Assembly (NCBI RefSeq): GCF_001723605.1
Contig: NZ_CP017111.1
Span: forward strand, 1,922,001 to 1,986,000
Direction: 5' to 3'
Length of the DNA: 64,000 bases
Origin: Sulfurospirillum halorespirans DSM 13726
GTDB lineage: Bacteria; Campylobacterota; Campylobacteria; Campylobacterales; Sulfurospirillaceae
The notes under the pieces were generated by a model. The model was not told the origin of the DNA. It saw only the letters and a program-made list of their open reading frames with translations, and ran no database searches. This document shows positions 8,616 to 18,467 of this stretch, piece by piece. The translations under genes and the position numbers were made by a program. The stretch's first letter is position 1, and the number at the start of each line of letters is the position of its first letter.

Positions 8616-8724
8616 GGTTTTAAAGCTCAAAAGATCATCCATTTTTCCTTATTTTTTCTTATAAATTTACATATAATTTACGCAAGACCGCTACTATACG
8701 CACCAAAAACTTTAAAGGGGCGTT

Positions 8725-10338
8725 ATGTATTTAGCTTCCATCAAAAACAAGCTTGTCTTTTTGCTTGTCATTATTTTCCTAGGTTTCAGTGCCATTGGCG
8801 TTGAGATTATCAAAGAGGCAAACGATGCCAAAATGGCTGCCATTCGGTTGACCAGTATCGCAGATATCGAAAATTCTATTTTAGACCTTCGCATTCAACA
8901 GCGTGATTATCAGATCTATTTTAAACAGTCCAATCTCGATCATTACGAAAAAATCTATCAAAAATTACTCGCTGATTTAGAAGCGCTTAAGTTGATGCTT
9001 ATGAGTCCGCAAAACCATCAGCGCATCGCAAGTCTTAAAAATGTGCTTGTTGAATGGCATGATGTCAACACTCCGCGCATGCAACTGTTTGGAAAATACG
9101 GCGCCACAATGCACGAGCCAAGCTTTGCGCAAACTTATCCAGAAGATGCAAAAAAGCTCAACGAATACTACAAAAAAAGCAGTCAAGCGTTTGTCGTCAT
9201 TACCGAAAAACTCGATGATTTAGCACTCAGCGTGAAAACCAATAACTTCAACCGTTTGGATACCAATAAACTCATATCGCAAATATCGCTTGGCGTGATT
9301 TTTCTTTTTGTCTTTACGATCTTTTTTATCGTCACACGCTCCATCAAAAACTCTGTGGCACATGCTAAAACAGCGTGTGAGAAGATGCGCCAGAGCAAAG
9401 ATCTCAGCGTGAGCATCACCACAGGCACGAAAGATGAGATCAACGACATTGTCAGTTCCATCAACGCACTGATCGCCGATGTTGCAGAGGCCCTTAACCA
9501 AGCAAAAAGCAACGCGCTTGAAAATGCTTCCGTTGCTGAAGAGCTCTCCAGTACGAGCCTTCAGATCGGCAAGCGCGCCGAAGAAGAAGCCAAAGTTGTT
9601 TTTGAAACCACGAATGATGCAAAAGAAGTTGCCAAAGCAATTGGTGAGGCAAGCGTACAATCTCAAAATGTCAAAGAAATTACAACCGATGCGCAAAAAA
9701 GCTTACTAGGGGCTCAAGAACTGCTCAATGAAACGCTCTCACAGCTTAGCCAAACAGCAGAAGCCGAAGCGGCGATCAATGAACGCCTCAATCGCCTCTC
9801 AAGCGAAGCCGAACAGGTCAAATCTGTACTGGATGTCATCGGCGATATTGCCGATCAGACCAATCTTTTGGCACTGAATGCCGCCATTGAAGCGGCGCGC
9901 GCAGGGGAACACGGACGTGGCTTTGCCGTGGTCGCGGATGAAGTGCGTAAACTGGCAGAACGCACTCAAAAAAGCCTCATCGAGACCAATGCCACGGTCA
10001 ATGTCATCGTTCAGTCCATCAGCGACATCAGTGGTGAGATAAACCACAACGCCAAACGCATCCACGAGCTTTCCGAGTTTTCAAACCAAGTGACCACCCA
10101 AACGAATGACGCCGTGGGTATGCTAGAACAGAGTGTCAACGCAACTGAAGAGGTCGTCACTAAAGCCAATGGCAACGTCAAGCTCATCAAAACAGCCGTC
10201 ATCGAAAAAATCGGTGAAATTAACACGCTCTCAAGCTCCAACGCCAGAAGTGTTGAAGAGATCGCAGCAGCAGCCGAACACCTCTCCAAGCTCTCTTCCA
10301 CGCTCAGCCACACCTTATCACAGTTCAAAACCGCGTAA
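8725..10338 (+). CDS. Methyl-accepting chemotaxis protein
   Basis: This 537-residue transmembrane receptor has a first helix at about residues 9-27, a helical periplasmic domain to about 187, a second helix ([16 protein letters not shown]), a HAMP-like linker, and a signalling domain with the hairpin tip [23 protein letters not shown] and [14 protein letters not shown] near 375-415. The periplasmic part is an all-helical ligand domain of unknown ligand. No CheR-docking pentapeptide is present at the C-terminus. The start has AAAGGGGCG upstream. A clear stem-loop follows the stop codon, so it appears monocistronic. Confidence 0.92.
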   Translation: MYLASIKNKLVFLLVIIFLGFSAIGVEIIKEANDAKMAAIRLTSIADIENSILDLRIQQRDYQIYFKQSNLDHYEKIYQKLLADLEALKLMLMSPQNHQRIASLKNVLVEWHDVNTPRMQLFGKYGATMHEPSFAQTYPEDAKKLNEYYKKSSQAFVVITEKLDDLALSVKTNNFNRLDTNKLISQISLGVIFLFVFTIFFIVTRSIKNSVAHAKTACEKMRQSKDLSVSITTGTKDEINDIVSSINALIADVAEALNQAKSNALENASVAEELSSTSLQIGKRAEEEAKVVFETTNDAKEVAKAIGEASVQSQNVKEITTDAQKSLLGAQELLNETLSQLSQTAEAEAAINERLNRLSSEAEQVKSVLDVIGDIADQTNLLALNAAIEAARAGEHGRGFAVVADEVRKLAERTQKSLIETNATVNVIVQSISDISGEINHNAKRIHELSEFSNQVTTQTNDAVGMLEQSVNATEEVVTKANGNVKLIKTAVIEKIGEINTLSSSNARSVEEIAAAAEHLSKLSSTLSHTLSQFKTA

Positions 10339-10344
10339 CGTTTT

Positions 10345-10369
10345 GCCCAAAGAGACCACCTCTTTGGGC
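10345..10369 (+). terminator. Stem-loop after MCP gene
   Basis: A perfect 10-bp stem GCCCAAAGAG / CTCTTTGGGC with loop ACCAC starts six bases after the MCP stop codon. The T-run after it is short (GCTTT), so it is a moderate intrinsic terminator. Confidence 0.7.
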
Positions 10370-10402
10370 ATGCTTTAACCAGAATTTGCTATCATTTGAT
10401 AC

Positions 10403-10414
10403 TTTACATGTAAA
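10403..10414. repeat. TTTACATGTAAA palindrome copy at nudC ribosome binding site
   Basis: Exact intergenic copy whose right arm runs into the nudC Shine-Dalgarno sequence (TAAAAAGG), 11 bases before the ATG. Confidence 0.9.
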
Positions 10415-10425
10415 AAGGTTTTCTT

Positions 10426-11238
10426 ATGCTTGAAGAGATAATGTCACGTAAACTCACCCCATTTTTTATGCCAGCAGACGACAAAAAAGGGACAGTCATC
10501 GGCTTTTGCGGTAGCGATATTTTGATGAGAGAAGACGGCACATTGCCCTCCATGGAATTTTTTGCCCTCTTGGGTGAGCCCAAACATCGCTTTCACATCG
10601 GCTCCTTTGATGAAGAGTTGTACATCCTTTTTGCATGGGAAAAAAGCACGCCACTTCCGCAAAGTCTCGTGAAAACCAATTTACGCCATTTTTTAGGACT
10701 CTACCCACCGCATCTTTTTGCGATGCTCGCACGCGCCAAACAACTCGCGCACTGGATTTACGACAACCAATTCTGCGGTCGCTGTGGCGCACCTGTGGGT
10801 TATACTTCAAAATTTTCATCACTGGGCTGCTCCTGTGGCAACTACATCTTTCCACGTCTTTCGCCTGCGTGCATCACCCTCATTACGAAAGGCGATGAGA
10901 TACTTTTAGCGCGCTCGCCCTACTTTAAAGAAGGTGTGTACAGTCTAGTAGCTGGCTTTGTCGAAGCAGGCGAAAGTGTCGAAGCAGCCCTTCACCGCGA
11001 AGTGTTTGAAGAAGTAGGCATTCGCGTAAAAAATCTTCGCTACTTTGGCTCACAGTCTTGGCCGTTTCCGCACTCCTTGATGCTTGGTTTTTTTGCCGAG
11101 TATGAAAGCGGTGAGATTCACATTCAAGAAGAGGAGATCGAAGATGCGCAGTGGTTTAACATTAATGCGCTTCCACCTTTGTCGCATGAGACATCTATAG
11201 CTCGAATGATCATCGAAGAGTGGCGTAAAAATCATTGA
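10426..11238 (+). CDS. nudC: NAD(+) diphosphatase / RNA decapping hydrolase NudC
   Basis: This 270-residue protein has the three-part NudC layout: an N-terminal domain, a zinc ribbon CGRCGAP...CSCGN near residues 122-145, and a Nudix domain with the box GFVEAGESVEAALHREVFEE near 178-200. The family-specific SQSWPFPHS follows the box (SQPWPFPxS in relatives). It hydrolyses NAD(H) to NMN and AMP and can remove NAD caps from RNA in the cytoplasm. The start is fixed by AAAAGG, which overlaps a 12-bp palindrome. It stands between an MCP and msrP with no obvious operon. Confidence 0.92.
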   Translation: MLEEIMSRKLTPFFMPADDKKGTVIGFCGSDILMREDGTLPSMEFFALLGEPKHRFHIGSFDEELYILFAWEKSTPLPQSLVKTNLRHFLGLYPPHLFAMLARAKQLAHWIYDNQFCGRCGAPVGYTSKFSSLGCSCGNYIFPRLSPACITLITKGDEILLARSPYFKEGVYSLVAGFVEAGESVEAALHREVFEEVGIRVKNLRYFGSQSWPFPHSLMLGFFAEYESGEIHIQEEEIEDAQWFNINALPPLSHETSIARMIIEEWRKNH

Positions 11239-11293
11239 TTTTTTGTTGATAGTTTTCTGTTAAAATAAGGCAAATTCACGTGAGGAGTTTGCC

Positions 11294-12211
11294 ATGAACA
11301 TCACCCCTGAAGCACTTTTTGAAGCACGCCGTCACTTTTTAAAACTTGGAGCTGGCGCTCTGGTAAGTAGCACCGCTATTTCACAGCTTTTAGCCGACAC
11401 TCTCTTAGATATGAGCCTCACTTACACGCCTGATCCCAATCCGCTCAAACTCTCGCCCAACACCTTTGAGCAGATCACCAATTATGTCAATTTTTACGAA
11501 TTTTCAACCGACAAAACTGCTCCCGTCAAACTCTCTCAAAAGATGAAAACAGATCCATGGAGTGTTGGCTTTTTTGGCGACATCAAAACCGAACAGATGC
11601 TTAGAGTCGATGAGCTCATCGCCAAATTTGGACTAGAGGAGCGCATTTACCGCTTTCGCTGTGTTGAGGGCTGGTCGATGGTCGTTCCGTGGATCGGCTT
11701 TCCACTGTACAAATTGCTTGATTACTTAGAGCCAAACAGCAAAGCCAAATACGTCAAGTTCACCACGCGCCATGACCCTGCCCTCTTTCCCGACCAAGCC
11801 AAAGGCATCTTTGCTTCCATCCCTCATCCGTATGTTGAAGGCTTGCGCATGGACGAGGCACGCAACCCACTCACGTTCATCGCTGTGGGCATGTACGGCA
11901 AACGCCTGCTTCCGCAAAATGGCGCTCCGATTCGTCTTGTTGTGCCGTGGAAATACGGCTTTAAGTCCATCAAATCACTCGATCTCATCGAATGTGTGGA
12001 GAGCGAACCGCTCAATACATGGCAAGCCATCGACGCCAAGGAGTACGGCTTTTACGCCAATGTCAATCCTGCCGTTGACCACCCAAGATGGACACAATCC
12101 AAAGAGCGCTTGCTCGGAAAACTGACCAAACAAGCCACCTTGCCCTTTAACGGCTACGAAAAAGAGGTCGCAGGATTTTACGCAGGAATGGACTTAAGGA
12201 AATTCTTTTGA
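11294..12211 (+). CDS. msrP: Protein-methionine-sulfoxide reductase catalytic subunit MsrP
   Basis: The 305-residue molybdoenzyme carries a Tat signal ([16 protein letters not shown], residues 12-27), so it is exported folded to the periplasm. The sulfite-oxidase-type Mo-pterin fold is marked by [20 protein letters not shown], whose cysteine ligates molybdenum, and by [15 protein letters not shown]. It reduces oxidised methionines in periplasmic proteins with electrons from the membrane haem protein MsrQ, encoded next with overlapping stop and start. GAGGAG precedes the ATG. Molybdenum use links it functionally to the molbindin gene at 62972. Confidence 0.95.
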   Translation: MNITPEALFEARRHFLKLGAGALVSSTAISQLLADTLLDMSLTYTPDPNPLKLSPNTFEQITNYVNFYEFSTDKTAPVKLSQKMKTDPWSVGFFGDIKTEQMLRVDELIAKFGLEERIYRFRCVEGWSMVVPWIGFPLYKLLDYLEPNSKAKYVKFTTRHDPALFPDQAKGIFASIPHPYVEGLRMDEARNPLTFIAVGMYGKRLLPQNGAPIRLVVPWKYGFKSIKSLDLIECVESEPLNTWQAIDAKEYGFYANVNPAVDHPRWTQSKERLLGKLTKQATLPFNGYEKEVAGFYAGMDLRKFF

Positions 12212-12756
12212 AAGCCCTCCTCGTCCTTCTTGCCCTTCTCCCACTGGGGTTTGCGTACTTTAAACTTGAAAGTGCCATCGACCCCATTAAGATGCTCTAC
12301 AACATCACGGGCGTTGGGGCGATAACGCTTCTTTTACTTTCACTCGTACCTTCTACATGTAAACGTATTTGCAGTCTCAATTTTCTTCGTTATCGTAAAA
12401 CCATCGGGCTTTTGAGCTTTGCTTATGCCCTTTTACATGTAAGCGTTTTTATTGTCCTAGACAGCGAATTTGACTTCATCACGATCTTTGAAAAAAGCCT
12501 CAAAAAACCGTTCATCTATATCGGGGCTATCGCTTTTATCATCCTTCTTTTCATGGCGCTTACTTCGTTTAAAAAGCTCTTCGCAAAGTTTTCAAAGTAC
12601 CATAAATCGGTCTATGTAGCATTAGCACTTGCTCTTCTTCATAGCTTCTGGGCACAAAAGGTCGCTGGGGTGTTTGAATACAGTGTCGTTGCCGTTGGTG
12701 TGGGTCTTTTAGGGGAGAGAGTTTGGGCGTGGAAAGCTTTACATGTAAAAAATTAA
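12208..12756 (+). CDS. msrQ: Haem-binding membrane subunit MsrQ
   Basis: This 182-residue protein has about six membrane helices of the ferric-reductase-like YedZ fold, with haem-ligand histidines in YALLHVSVF and ALLHSFWAQ. It passes quinol or flavin electrons to periplasmic MsrP. The start is TTG, overlapping the msrP stop (TTGA), with AAGGA upstream. The gene carries three palindrome copies: 12352 (TCTACATGTAAA), 12432 (TTTACATGTAAG) and exact 12738. The last encodes the C-terminal ALHVKN. Palindrome-coded residues thus include the LHV containing a probable haem histidine. Confidence 0.92.
   Translation: MKALLVLLALLPLGFAYFKLESAIDPIKMLYNITGVGAITLLLLSLVPSTCKRICSLNFLRYRKTIGLLSFAYALLHVSVFIVLDSEFDFITIFEKSLKKPFIYIGAIAFIILLFMALTSFKKLFAKFSKYHKSVYVALALALLHSFWAQKVAGVFEYSVVAVGVGLLGERVWAWKALHVKN
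12738..12749. repeat. TTTACATGTAAA palindrome copy
   Basis: Exact copy forming the last codons of msrQ (ALHVKN-stop). Confidence 0.95.
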
Positions 12757-12810
12757 ATTAACCAATATTTTGCTAACATAATCCCCTATTTTCACCACAA
12801 AGAACACTCA

Positions 12811-13410
12811 ATGAACGCATTTATCTCAGGTTTTAGCCTCGGTTTTTCACTTATCCTTGCCATTGGGGCGCAAAATGCTTTTGTACTCAAGCAAGGCATT
12901 AAAAAAGAGCATGTATTTGTCATCTGTTTTGTCTGTGCACTCTCTGATGCCATCTTAATTTTCGCTGGTATTTCGGGGTTTGGCTATTTGGTAGAGCAGT
13001 TTCCTACATTACAAACCGTCGCAAAGTATGGTGGTTTCGCCTTTTTGTTTATCTATGGTTTGAAAAGTTTTTACTCGGCATGGAGTATGTCACATGAGCT
13101 AAATCCGCTCGACCAACCAACGACTTCGCTTGCAAAAACCATTCTTCTCGTACTCGCATTTACGTGGCTCAACCCGCATGTGTATCTCGATACCGTCATT
13201 TTACTCGGCTCCGTTTCGACCAAGTTTGGCGCCCTTGCACCGCTGTTTGGTTTTGGGGCGATGACTTCATCTTTCGTGTTTTTCTTCTCTTTGGGCTATG
13301 GAGCTAGGATTTTAACACCTATTTTTCAAAAGCCGATTTCTTGGAAGATTTTGGAAGTGCTCATCGGCATCGTGATGCTCTCTTTGGCATTTATGCTGTT
13401 GGGTTTGTAA
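12811..13410 (+). CDS. LysE/ArgO family amino-acid exporter
   Basis: This 199-residue six-helix membrane protein opens FSLGFSLILAIGAQNAFVLKQG, the LysE/ArgO signature, and contains TWLNPHVYLDTVILLGSV near residue 110, typical of basic amino-acid exporters of the ArgO branch. It likely exports arginine or lysine. It differs from the RhtB-type protein at 6282. The ribosome binding site is weak (AAAGAAC). The following stem-loop separates it from a convergent MCP gene. Substrate assignment is by family only. Confidence 0.85.
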   Translation: MNAFISGFSLGFSLILAIGAQNAFVLKQGIKKEHVFVICFVCALSDAILIFAGISGFGYLVEQFPTLQTVAKYGGFAFLFIYGLKSFYSAWSMSHELNPLDQPTTSLAKTILLVLAFTWLNPHVYLDTVILLGSVSTKFGALAPLFGFGAMTSSFVFFFSLGYGARILTPIFQKPISWKILEVLIGIVMLSLAFMLLGL

Positions 13411-13415
13411 AAAAA

Positions 13416-13443
13416 TGGAGATAAAGAACGCGCTTTATCTCCA
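13416..13443. terminator. Strong stem-loop terminator between convergent genes
   Basis: An 11-bp stem TGGAGATAAAG / CTTTATCTCCA encloses AACGCG. It is flanked by A-runs on both sides, so leftward transcripts of the MCP gene end in a hairpin followed by U residues. It is also the only terminator candidate for the rightward exporter gene. Confidence 0.8.
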
Positions 13444-13451
13444 AAATGCAG

Positions 13452-15062
13452 TTACGACTTAAATTGATTCAATTTGCCATTAAGATTTTCAGCTAATTTA
13501 GAGAGATGATCCGCCGCAGAGGCGATCTCTTCAACACTTCTGGCATTTTCACTCGTTAGCGCATTGATGTTGCCGACCATAGAGACAATTCTATCCGTGT
13601 CGCTGGCGATACGAATCGAATTTGCCGCACTGGTGGTGACAGAGACAACGCTTTCTTGCATGACCGTTGTTGTGCCAAGGATGGTCTCTTCCACACCCGT
13701 TGAGACATCAGAAAGGCGTTGAATGTTTTTGGCATTTTTACCCATTTGATCGGAAGAATCAACGATGGACTGGACGATAACGTTAATCGTCGCATTAATT
13801 TCCGTCAGTGAATTTTGCGTCCGCTCTGCCAGTTTTCGCACTTCATCGGCGACAACCGCAAATCCTCGTCCATGCTCACCTGCTCGTGCGGCTTCGATGG
13901 CAGCATTTAAAGCCAAAAGATTCGTTTGATCAGCAATATCAGAGATGACCGTTAAAATTTGTTTGACTTGCTCGGCATCGTGACTCATCTGCTCTAGTTT
14001 TTGAGCCAAAGCTGTTTCGGCTTCACTAGCAATGCCCACTTCATTGCGAAGGGTAATGACCTCATTTTTAGCGTTATCCAGTTTTTGACCTGCGTCCGTG
14101 ATGCTTTTTTTCATCAATTCGGAAAGTGCAGCAGTCTCTTGCACAAAGGTTTTAATCGTCGCGATCTCTTGAATTGTATTTTCAACGATGGTTGTACTTT
14201 TTTCGGCATTGCGTCCGATTTGCATACTCGTTGTGCTCAGTTCATGCGACACAGAGGCATTTTCACTTGAAGAGTGCTTGGCATCGACAATGGTATGCTC
14301 TAAGGTCGTCACTAGAGCATTAAAACTATCGGAGATCTTTTTAAGCTCATTTTTCTTGTCATAGGTGATTCTAAAGCTAAGTGCTTTGTTTTGCACAAAG
14401 GAGACCATCCCATCGCTAATAATTTTAACACCTTTGATAATATTGTGTCGAATGGAAAGACCTAACAACAGAAGCGTTATCATCGAAGCCATAGAGACAA
14501 AGATCATTATATAAACAGCCTTTTGTTTTTCATTCATCGCATGATCGGCTTCATGTTTTGCAAGTTCAAAATTGTATTTCATATGCTCTTCAAAGACATG
14601 GGTTAAGTTTTGAATAATCAATTTATTGCTATCGACCATTGCATTAATTTCAGTTTGTTTCTGCTCTCGTGACAAGATTGTTAATTTTTCTAACAAACTA
14701 AAATAGCGCTCAACTGCCTCATGATCTTTCGAAAACAATACCTTATCTTGATCATTTGAAAATAAAAGTTCATACGCTTTCAAACTCTCTTTAAGCGCTA
14801 TTTTTGCTTTCTCAATATTTCCCTCGACTCGTTCCCACTCTTTCTGATCGGTTTGAGATATGTGCTCCCACACATACAATCTTAATCGATACGCCTCTTG
14901 CATGGCATTATTCAACACGAATACGCTCGGAAGAGAATTGACATTACTGTAATTTGTCTCCTCAAATACTGTATTCATTTTTAGAAAACTAATTCCAAAA
15001 ATCGTAAATGTTGCAAGAATAGCAACCGTAAGCATGACTAAAAGTTGTTTTGAAATATTCAT
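13452..15062 (-). CDS. Methyl-accepting chemotaxis protein
   Basis: This 536-residue receptor shares its signalling half with the MCP at 8725 (identical [20 protein letters not shown] and [14 protein letters not shown] tip), but the periplasmic part (residues ~30-185) is different, a four-helix-bundle type. Membrane helices lie at about 8-27 and 187-205, followed by HAMP. The start has AAAGGAG upstream and the ATG is at 15062. A strong terminator lies just downstream. No pentapeptide tail is present. The ligand is unknown. Confidence 0.92.
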   Translation of the reverse strand: MNISKQLLVMLTVAILATFTIFGISFLKMNTVFEETNYSNVNSLPSVFVLNNAMQEAYRLRLYVWEHISQTDQKEWERVEGNIEKAKIALKESLKAYELLFSNDQDKVLFSKDHEAVERYFSLLEKLTILSREQKQTEINAMVDSNKLIIQNLTHVFEEHMKYNFELAKHEADHAMNEKQKAVYIMIFVSMASMITLLLLGLSIRHNIIKGVKIISDGMVSFVQNKALSFRITYDKKNELKKISDSFNALVTTLEHTIVDAKHSSSENASVSHELSTTSMQIGRNAEKSTTIVENTIQEIATIKTFVQETAALSELMKKSITDAGQKLDNAKNEVITLRNEVGIASEAETALAQKLEQMSHDAEQVKQILTVISDIADQTNLLALNAAIEAARAGEHGRGFAVVADEVRKLAERTQNSLTEINATINVIVQSIVDSSDQMGKNAKNIQRLSDVSTGVEETILGTTTVMQESVVSVTTSAANSIRIASDTDRIVSMVGNINALTSENARSVEEIASAADHLSKLAENLNGKLNQFKS

Positions 15063-15176
15063 GGCGAGACTCCTTTGTTTGTGTTAAGGAATCATAGCGG
15101 TCATGTGTTGTAAATGCGTTACATTTGAAGAAAAGGATGAAGTGACGTTACATGCAAAGATTTAATGAGGATATTT

Positions 15177-16061
15177 TTAGCGTTTCGTATCGCTTTTGGG
15201 AGGTAATCCATACATGCGGGTATACTCTCTGCTAAAGTGAGAAGGGCTCGCGTAACCTACTTGAAACGAAGCCATAGCCGCGTCAATCTGTTGCGATAAA
15301 AGAAGCTTTCGCGCCATTTGTAGGCGTACTTTTTTTTGGTATTGAATCGGTGTCAGGGTCGTCACACTTTTAAAATGCCGATGGAACAAGGAATTGCTCA
15401 TGCCAAGACTGTGTGCCATTTCACTAATACGTAAAGGCTCTTCAAAATGGGTATTGATCTGATGAATCGCTTGCATAATGCGATACGCATAGCTTCCCAT
15501 CGTAGCAAACTGTTTGATAAACATCTGCGGGTGATGATCTAGCAATCGGTACAAAATCTCTTTGATAATAAGTGGTGAGAGTGTTGCAATCATTTTTGGA
15601 TTTTTTAAAAGCGAAACCAAACGAATGAGCGCGTCCAAAAGGGCGTCGTCCATTTTACCCATGACCAAAGCACAGTCACATTTGTTCGTACAAGGTCGAG
15701 TCAATACATCGCCACTTTCTTGCACCACTTCCATCATTTCATCCAAACTAAATGTAAGTTTCAACGCCAAATAGGGAACCTTTTGGCTTGCTTCTATGAC
15801 TTTGCCACTCATAGGTAAATGCACCGAAGAGATCAGATACGTAGATGCATCGTAGGTGTAAATTTGCTCCGCCAAATGAACTTCTTTAACCCCTCTGGCA
15901 ATAAAATAGACCGAAGGCTCCATCATGGAACAGGCAAACTCTGAATTTGTAGAGACTTTGGAAAGACTAAGAGAGGTGATGTCGGTTTGCGTCGTGCCCT
16001 CTTCGAGAATAAGAGATTCTAAGAGCTGAATTAAATCATCTTTTTTGGAAAAAGTATTCAT
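15177..16061 (-). CDS. AraC family transcriptional regulator
   Basis: This 294-residue protein has an AraC_N-type cupin domain (residues ~25-185, with EPSVYFIARGVKEV and LPMSGKVIEAS) and a C-terminal double helix-turn-helix: PLRISEMAHSLGMSNSLFHRHFKSV, TPIQYQKKVRLQMARKLL and VGYASPSHFSREYTRMYGLPP. The start at 16061 has AAAGGAT six bases upstream; a longer frame to 16106 would read through a palindrome copy as FTCK and lacks a ribosome binding site. It is divergent from an FMN reductase gene 135 bp away, the likely target, as is common for this subfamily. Confidence 0.88.
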   Translation of the reverse strand: MNTFSKKDDLIQLLESLILEEGTTQTDITSLSLSKVSTNSEFACSMMEPSVYFIARGVKEVHLAEQIYTYDASTYLISSVHLPMSGKVIEASQKVPYLALKLTFSLDEMMEVVQESGDVLTRPCTNKCDCALVMGKMDDALLDALIRLVSLLKNPKMIATLSPLIIKEILYRLLDHHPQMFIKQFATMGSYAYRIMQAIHQINTHFEEPLRISEMAHSLGMSNSLFHRHFKSVTTLTPIQYQKKVRLQMARKLLLSQQIDAAMASFQVGYASPSHFSREYTRMYGLPPKSDTKR

Positions 16062-16070
16062 GGTAATCCT

Positions 16071-16082
16071 TTTACATGTAAA
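16071..16082. repeat. TTTACATGTAAA palindrome copy at araC-type gene leader
   Basis: Exact copy in the divergent promoter region, abutting the Shine-Dalgarno sequence of the AraC regulator gene (TAAAAGGAT). Confidence 0.9.
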
Positions 16083-16196
16083 ACCATAGTGTACAGTAAT
16101 AGGCAATAATTTTATATTAATGGTCTATCGTTTTTGTGACACAATGCGTTACAATTCTATCAATAAGTACCAAAAAAACAGAGGAGATGAAAGCAT

Positions 16197-16838
16197 ATGA
16201 ACGTAGTAGCGATTAATGGAAGTCCAAACAAAAATGGAAACACTGCACAGCTTATCGATACGATTGCACAAGAATTGGCCAAAGAGGGAATCACCACAGA
16301 AGTGTTACACATCGGCAATAAAACTATTCGTGGCTGTTTTGGCTGTGGCGCCTGTGCTAAAAACCAAGATGAACGCTGTGTGGCGAAAGATGATGAATAC
16401 GTCAATGAGTGCGTCCAAAAAATGAAAAAAGCCGATGGCATACTCCTTGGAACACCTGTGCATTGGGCAGGCATTGCGGGAACAATGAAATCCTTTTTGG
16501 ATCGTGCTTTTTACGTCTCTTCCGCCAATGGCAATCTTTTTCGTCATAAAGTGGGTGCTAGCATCGTAGCCGTTCGTCGTTCAGGTGGTGTCAGTACCTT
16601 TGATGCGATGAATCACTATCTGACGTATGCTGAGATGATTATGCCCACAACCAATTATTGGAATGTCGCCCACGGAAGAGTTCCTGGGGAAGTGCATGAA
16701 GATCTTGAGGGCATGCAAATCGCCAGAGTTTTGGGTAAAAATATGGCATGGACACTTAAAGTCATGCAAAATGCGAAAGAAAACAACATCGTAGCGCCGC
16801 TCCAAGAAGCAAAAATTATGACCAATTTTGTGCGTTAA
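16197..16838 (+). CDS. NADPH-dependent FMN reductase / flavodoxin-fold iron-sulfur flavoprotein family
   Basis: This 213-residue flavodoxin-fold protein starts VVAINGSPNKNGNTAQLID, an FMN phosphate-binding loop. It contains RGCFGCGACAKNQDERC, a cysteine cluster near residues 43-60 as in the Isf/NAD(P)H-quinone reductase-like family, and LLGTPVHWAGIAGTMKSFLDR. It probably reduces quinones, nitro compounds or other electrophiles. A good GAGGAG precedes the start. It is divergent from the AraC regulator. A one-mismatch palindrome copy at 16843 follows the stop codon, and a related enzyme lies at 46889. Confidence 0.82.
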   Translation: MNVVAINGSPNKNGNTAQLIDTIAQELAKEGITTEVLHIGNKTIRGCFGCGACAKNQDERCVAKDDEYVNECVQKMKKADGILLGTPVHWAGIAGTMKSFLDRAFYVSSANGNLFRHKVGASIVAVRRSGGVSTFDAMNHYLTYAEMIMPTTNYWNVAHGRVPGEVHEDLEGMQIARVLGKNMAWTLKVMQNAKENNIVAPLQEAKIMTNFVR

Positions 16839-16861
16839 TCGTTTTACATGTAACGCAAACT

Positions 16862-17449
16862 TTACTTACGCATTCCTCTGAAAAGTTGTGAGAAACGTGA
16901 ACGTCTGCTGATCTCCGTGGGGAAGCTAGGATCACTGGCGTGTCTTACGTCTTCGATGGAATAAACCGCTAGAGGATTGTGCTTAGCGATCAACTCACGT
17001 ACAACGGCAATGCTAGAGCGTTTAATGACCGTAAAGATAATGTTAACAGCCCCAGCATTGCCTTCAGCATCGGCAACCGTGACACTGTATTTCAGCGCAC
17101 GCAAAGCAGCAACTAAAATGTGAGAGTCTCGCTTGGTAATAATGCGCACCACCACCATGCCAATCGCCAAACGATTTTCAATAAACATTCCGATGTAATT
17201 ACCGAGTGAAAAACCAATGGCATAGGCAATATAATTAATAGGATTGGTCAGATTTTCCATGACTTTAGAGATGGCTAAAAGCCAGATGGTAACTTCAAAA
17301 AAACCTAAGATAGGCGCCCACAGTCTGAGCCCTTTTGAAACAAAAATAATGCGAAGTGTACCAATGCTCACATCCGCAATACGTGCAAGAGCAATTAAAA
17401 CGGGAATACCGTACAGTGTAAACCACTCTTGTTGAAATAACTCACTCAT
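16862..17449 (-). CDS. UPF0316 family membrane protein (DUF5698/DUF2179)
   Basis: This 195-residue protein has three N-terminal membrane helices (residues ~12-85, with RIADVSIGTLRIIFVSKG and IAYAIGFSLGNYIGM), then a cytoplasmic DUF2179-like domain with KRDSHILVAALRAL, and ends in a basic tail. The family is widespread and has no established biochemical function. AAAGGAT supports the ATG at 17449. It converges with the FMN reductase gene only 23 bp away, with a palindrome copy between. Confidence 0.82.
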   Translation of the reverse strand: MSELFQQEWFTLYGIPVLIALARIADVSIGTLRIIFVSKGLRLWAPILGFFEVTIWLLAISKVMENLTNPINYIAYAIGFSLGNYIGMFIENRLAIGMVVVRIITKRDSHILVAALRALKYSVTVADAEGNAGAVNIIFTVIKRSSIAVVRELIAKHNPLAVYSIEDVRHASDPSFPTEISRRSRFSQLFRGMRK

Positions 17450-17606
17450 GTTTCATCCTTTGGATCATTTGACGCATAAAGAATCTATCATAACACCACT
17501 TCTTTAAAGCTTACAAAAGAGTTACAGAAATATTCTCTTTAATTTTTATCCTAGAATATTATGCTAAAATTTAATAATCTATAATTCATACTGTATTGAG
17601 AATTAA

Positions 17607-18467
17607 ATGCTTCTAAAACTCTTTGTTTTCTCTTTTGTTCTTTTCACCACACTGAGCGCCAAAGAGTATACGTTCGCAACCTACCCTTCCAACACACCTG
17701 CAAAAATCACACAAGCGCTCACCCCTTTAATGGAGTACTTAAGTGCGCAAAGTGGCGATACGTTTAAGCTCGTTGTGACAAAAGACTACGAAGAGCTCAC
17801 AAGGCGCATTGAAGAAAAAAGCGTTGATTTTGCCTGGGTCAATACGAAAAATTTTGTGCTACTTAAAGAGAAAATCCCGTCCCTTCACTACCTTGTGACC
17901 TACTTGGAACACTCGAAAAGTGGGCAAATCACCCCGTATTATCAATCCTTTATTGTAGCGATGAAAGACGCTAACATTACCTCATTGGAAGGAGCACAGG
18001 GTAAACACTTCGCCTTTACTGACAAAGAGTCAACCTCTGGCTATGCGTATCCCATGATCATTTTTGAAGAGCATCACATCAACCCCTATACGTTTTTTCA
18101 AAAAGTCTTTTTTCTCAAAAAACACGATAAAGTCATTGAAGCATTGATGAGCCACTCCATTGAAGTTGGCGCTATCTCGGATGGTACCTACTATAACGCT
18201 TTGGAAAAATACGGTGATCGTCTTACCATTCTTGCCACGTCTGAGCCCATTCCGCTTGATGCCATTGTAGCCTCCGCAAATGTCTCCTTAAAAGAGAGTC
18301 AACGCATTGCGCACCTGCTTGAGAACATCCCTTTAGATGCGCCCTCCAACAAAGCATTTGAAGAACATCTTGGATGGGCCAGTGCTGGCTTTGTGAAAAA
18401 GGATGAGCACTTCTACGAAACCTTTAAACGAACCCTCAAAGTGCCTCTGTATGAAACTCTACAATAA
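17607..18467 (+). CDS. PhnD-like periplasmic binding protein paired with a diguanylate cyclase
   Basis: This 286-residue type-2 periplasmic binding protein has a signal peptide (residues 1-18, ending TLSA). PhnD/phosphonate-family signatures follow: TFATYPSNTPAK, VDFAWVNTKNFV, FAFTDKESTSGYAYPM and the GAISDGTYY motif. No ABC ATPase or permease is nearby. Instead the gene overlaps by 17 bp a membrane diguanylate cyclase, followed by a second binding protein. The likely role is ligand sensing in the periplasm and control of the cyclase rather than uptake. Ligand unknown; phosphate-like anions are the family norm. Confidence 0.85.
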   Translation: MLLKLFVFSFVLFTTLSAKEYTFATYPSNTPAKITQALTPLMEYLSAQSGDTFKLVVTKDYEELTRRIEEKSVDFAWVNTKNFVLLKEKIPSLHYLVTYLEHSKSGQITPYYQSFIVAMKDANITSLEGAQGKHFAFTDKESTSGYAYPMIIFEEHHINPYTFFQKVFFLKKHDKVIEALMSHSIEVGAISDGTYYNALEKYGDRLTILATSEPIPLDAIVASANVSLKESQRIAHLLENIPLDAPSNKAFEEHLGWASAGFVKKDEHFYETFKRTLKVPLYETLQ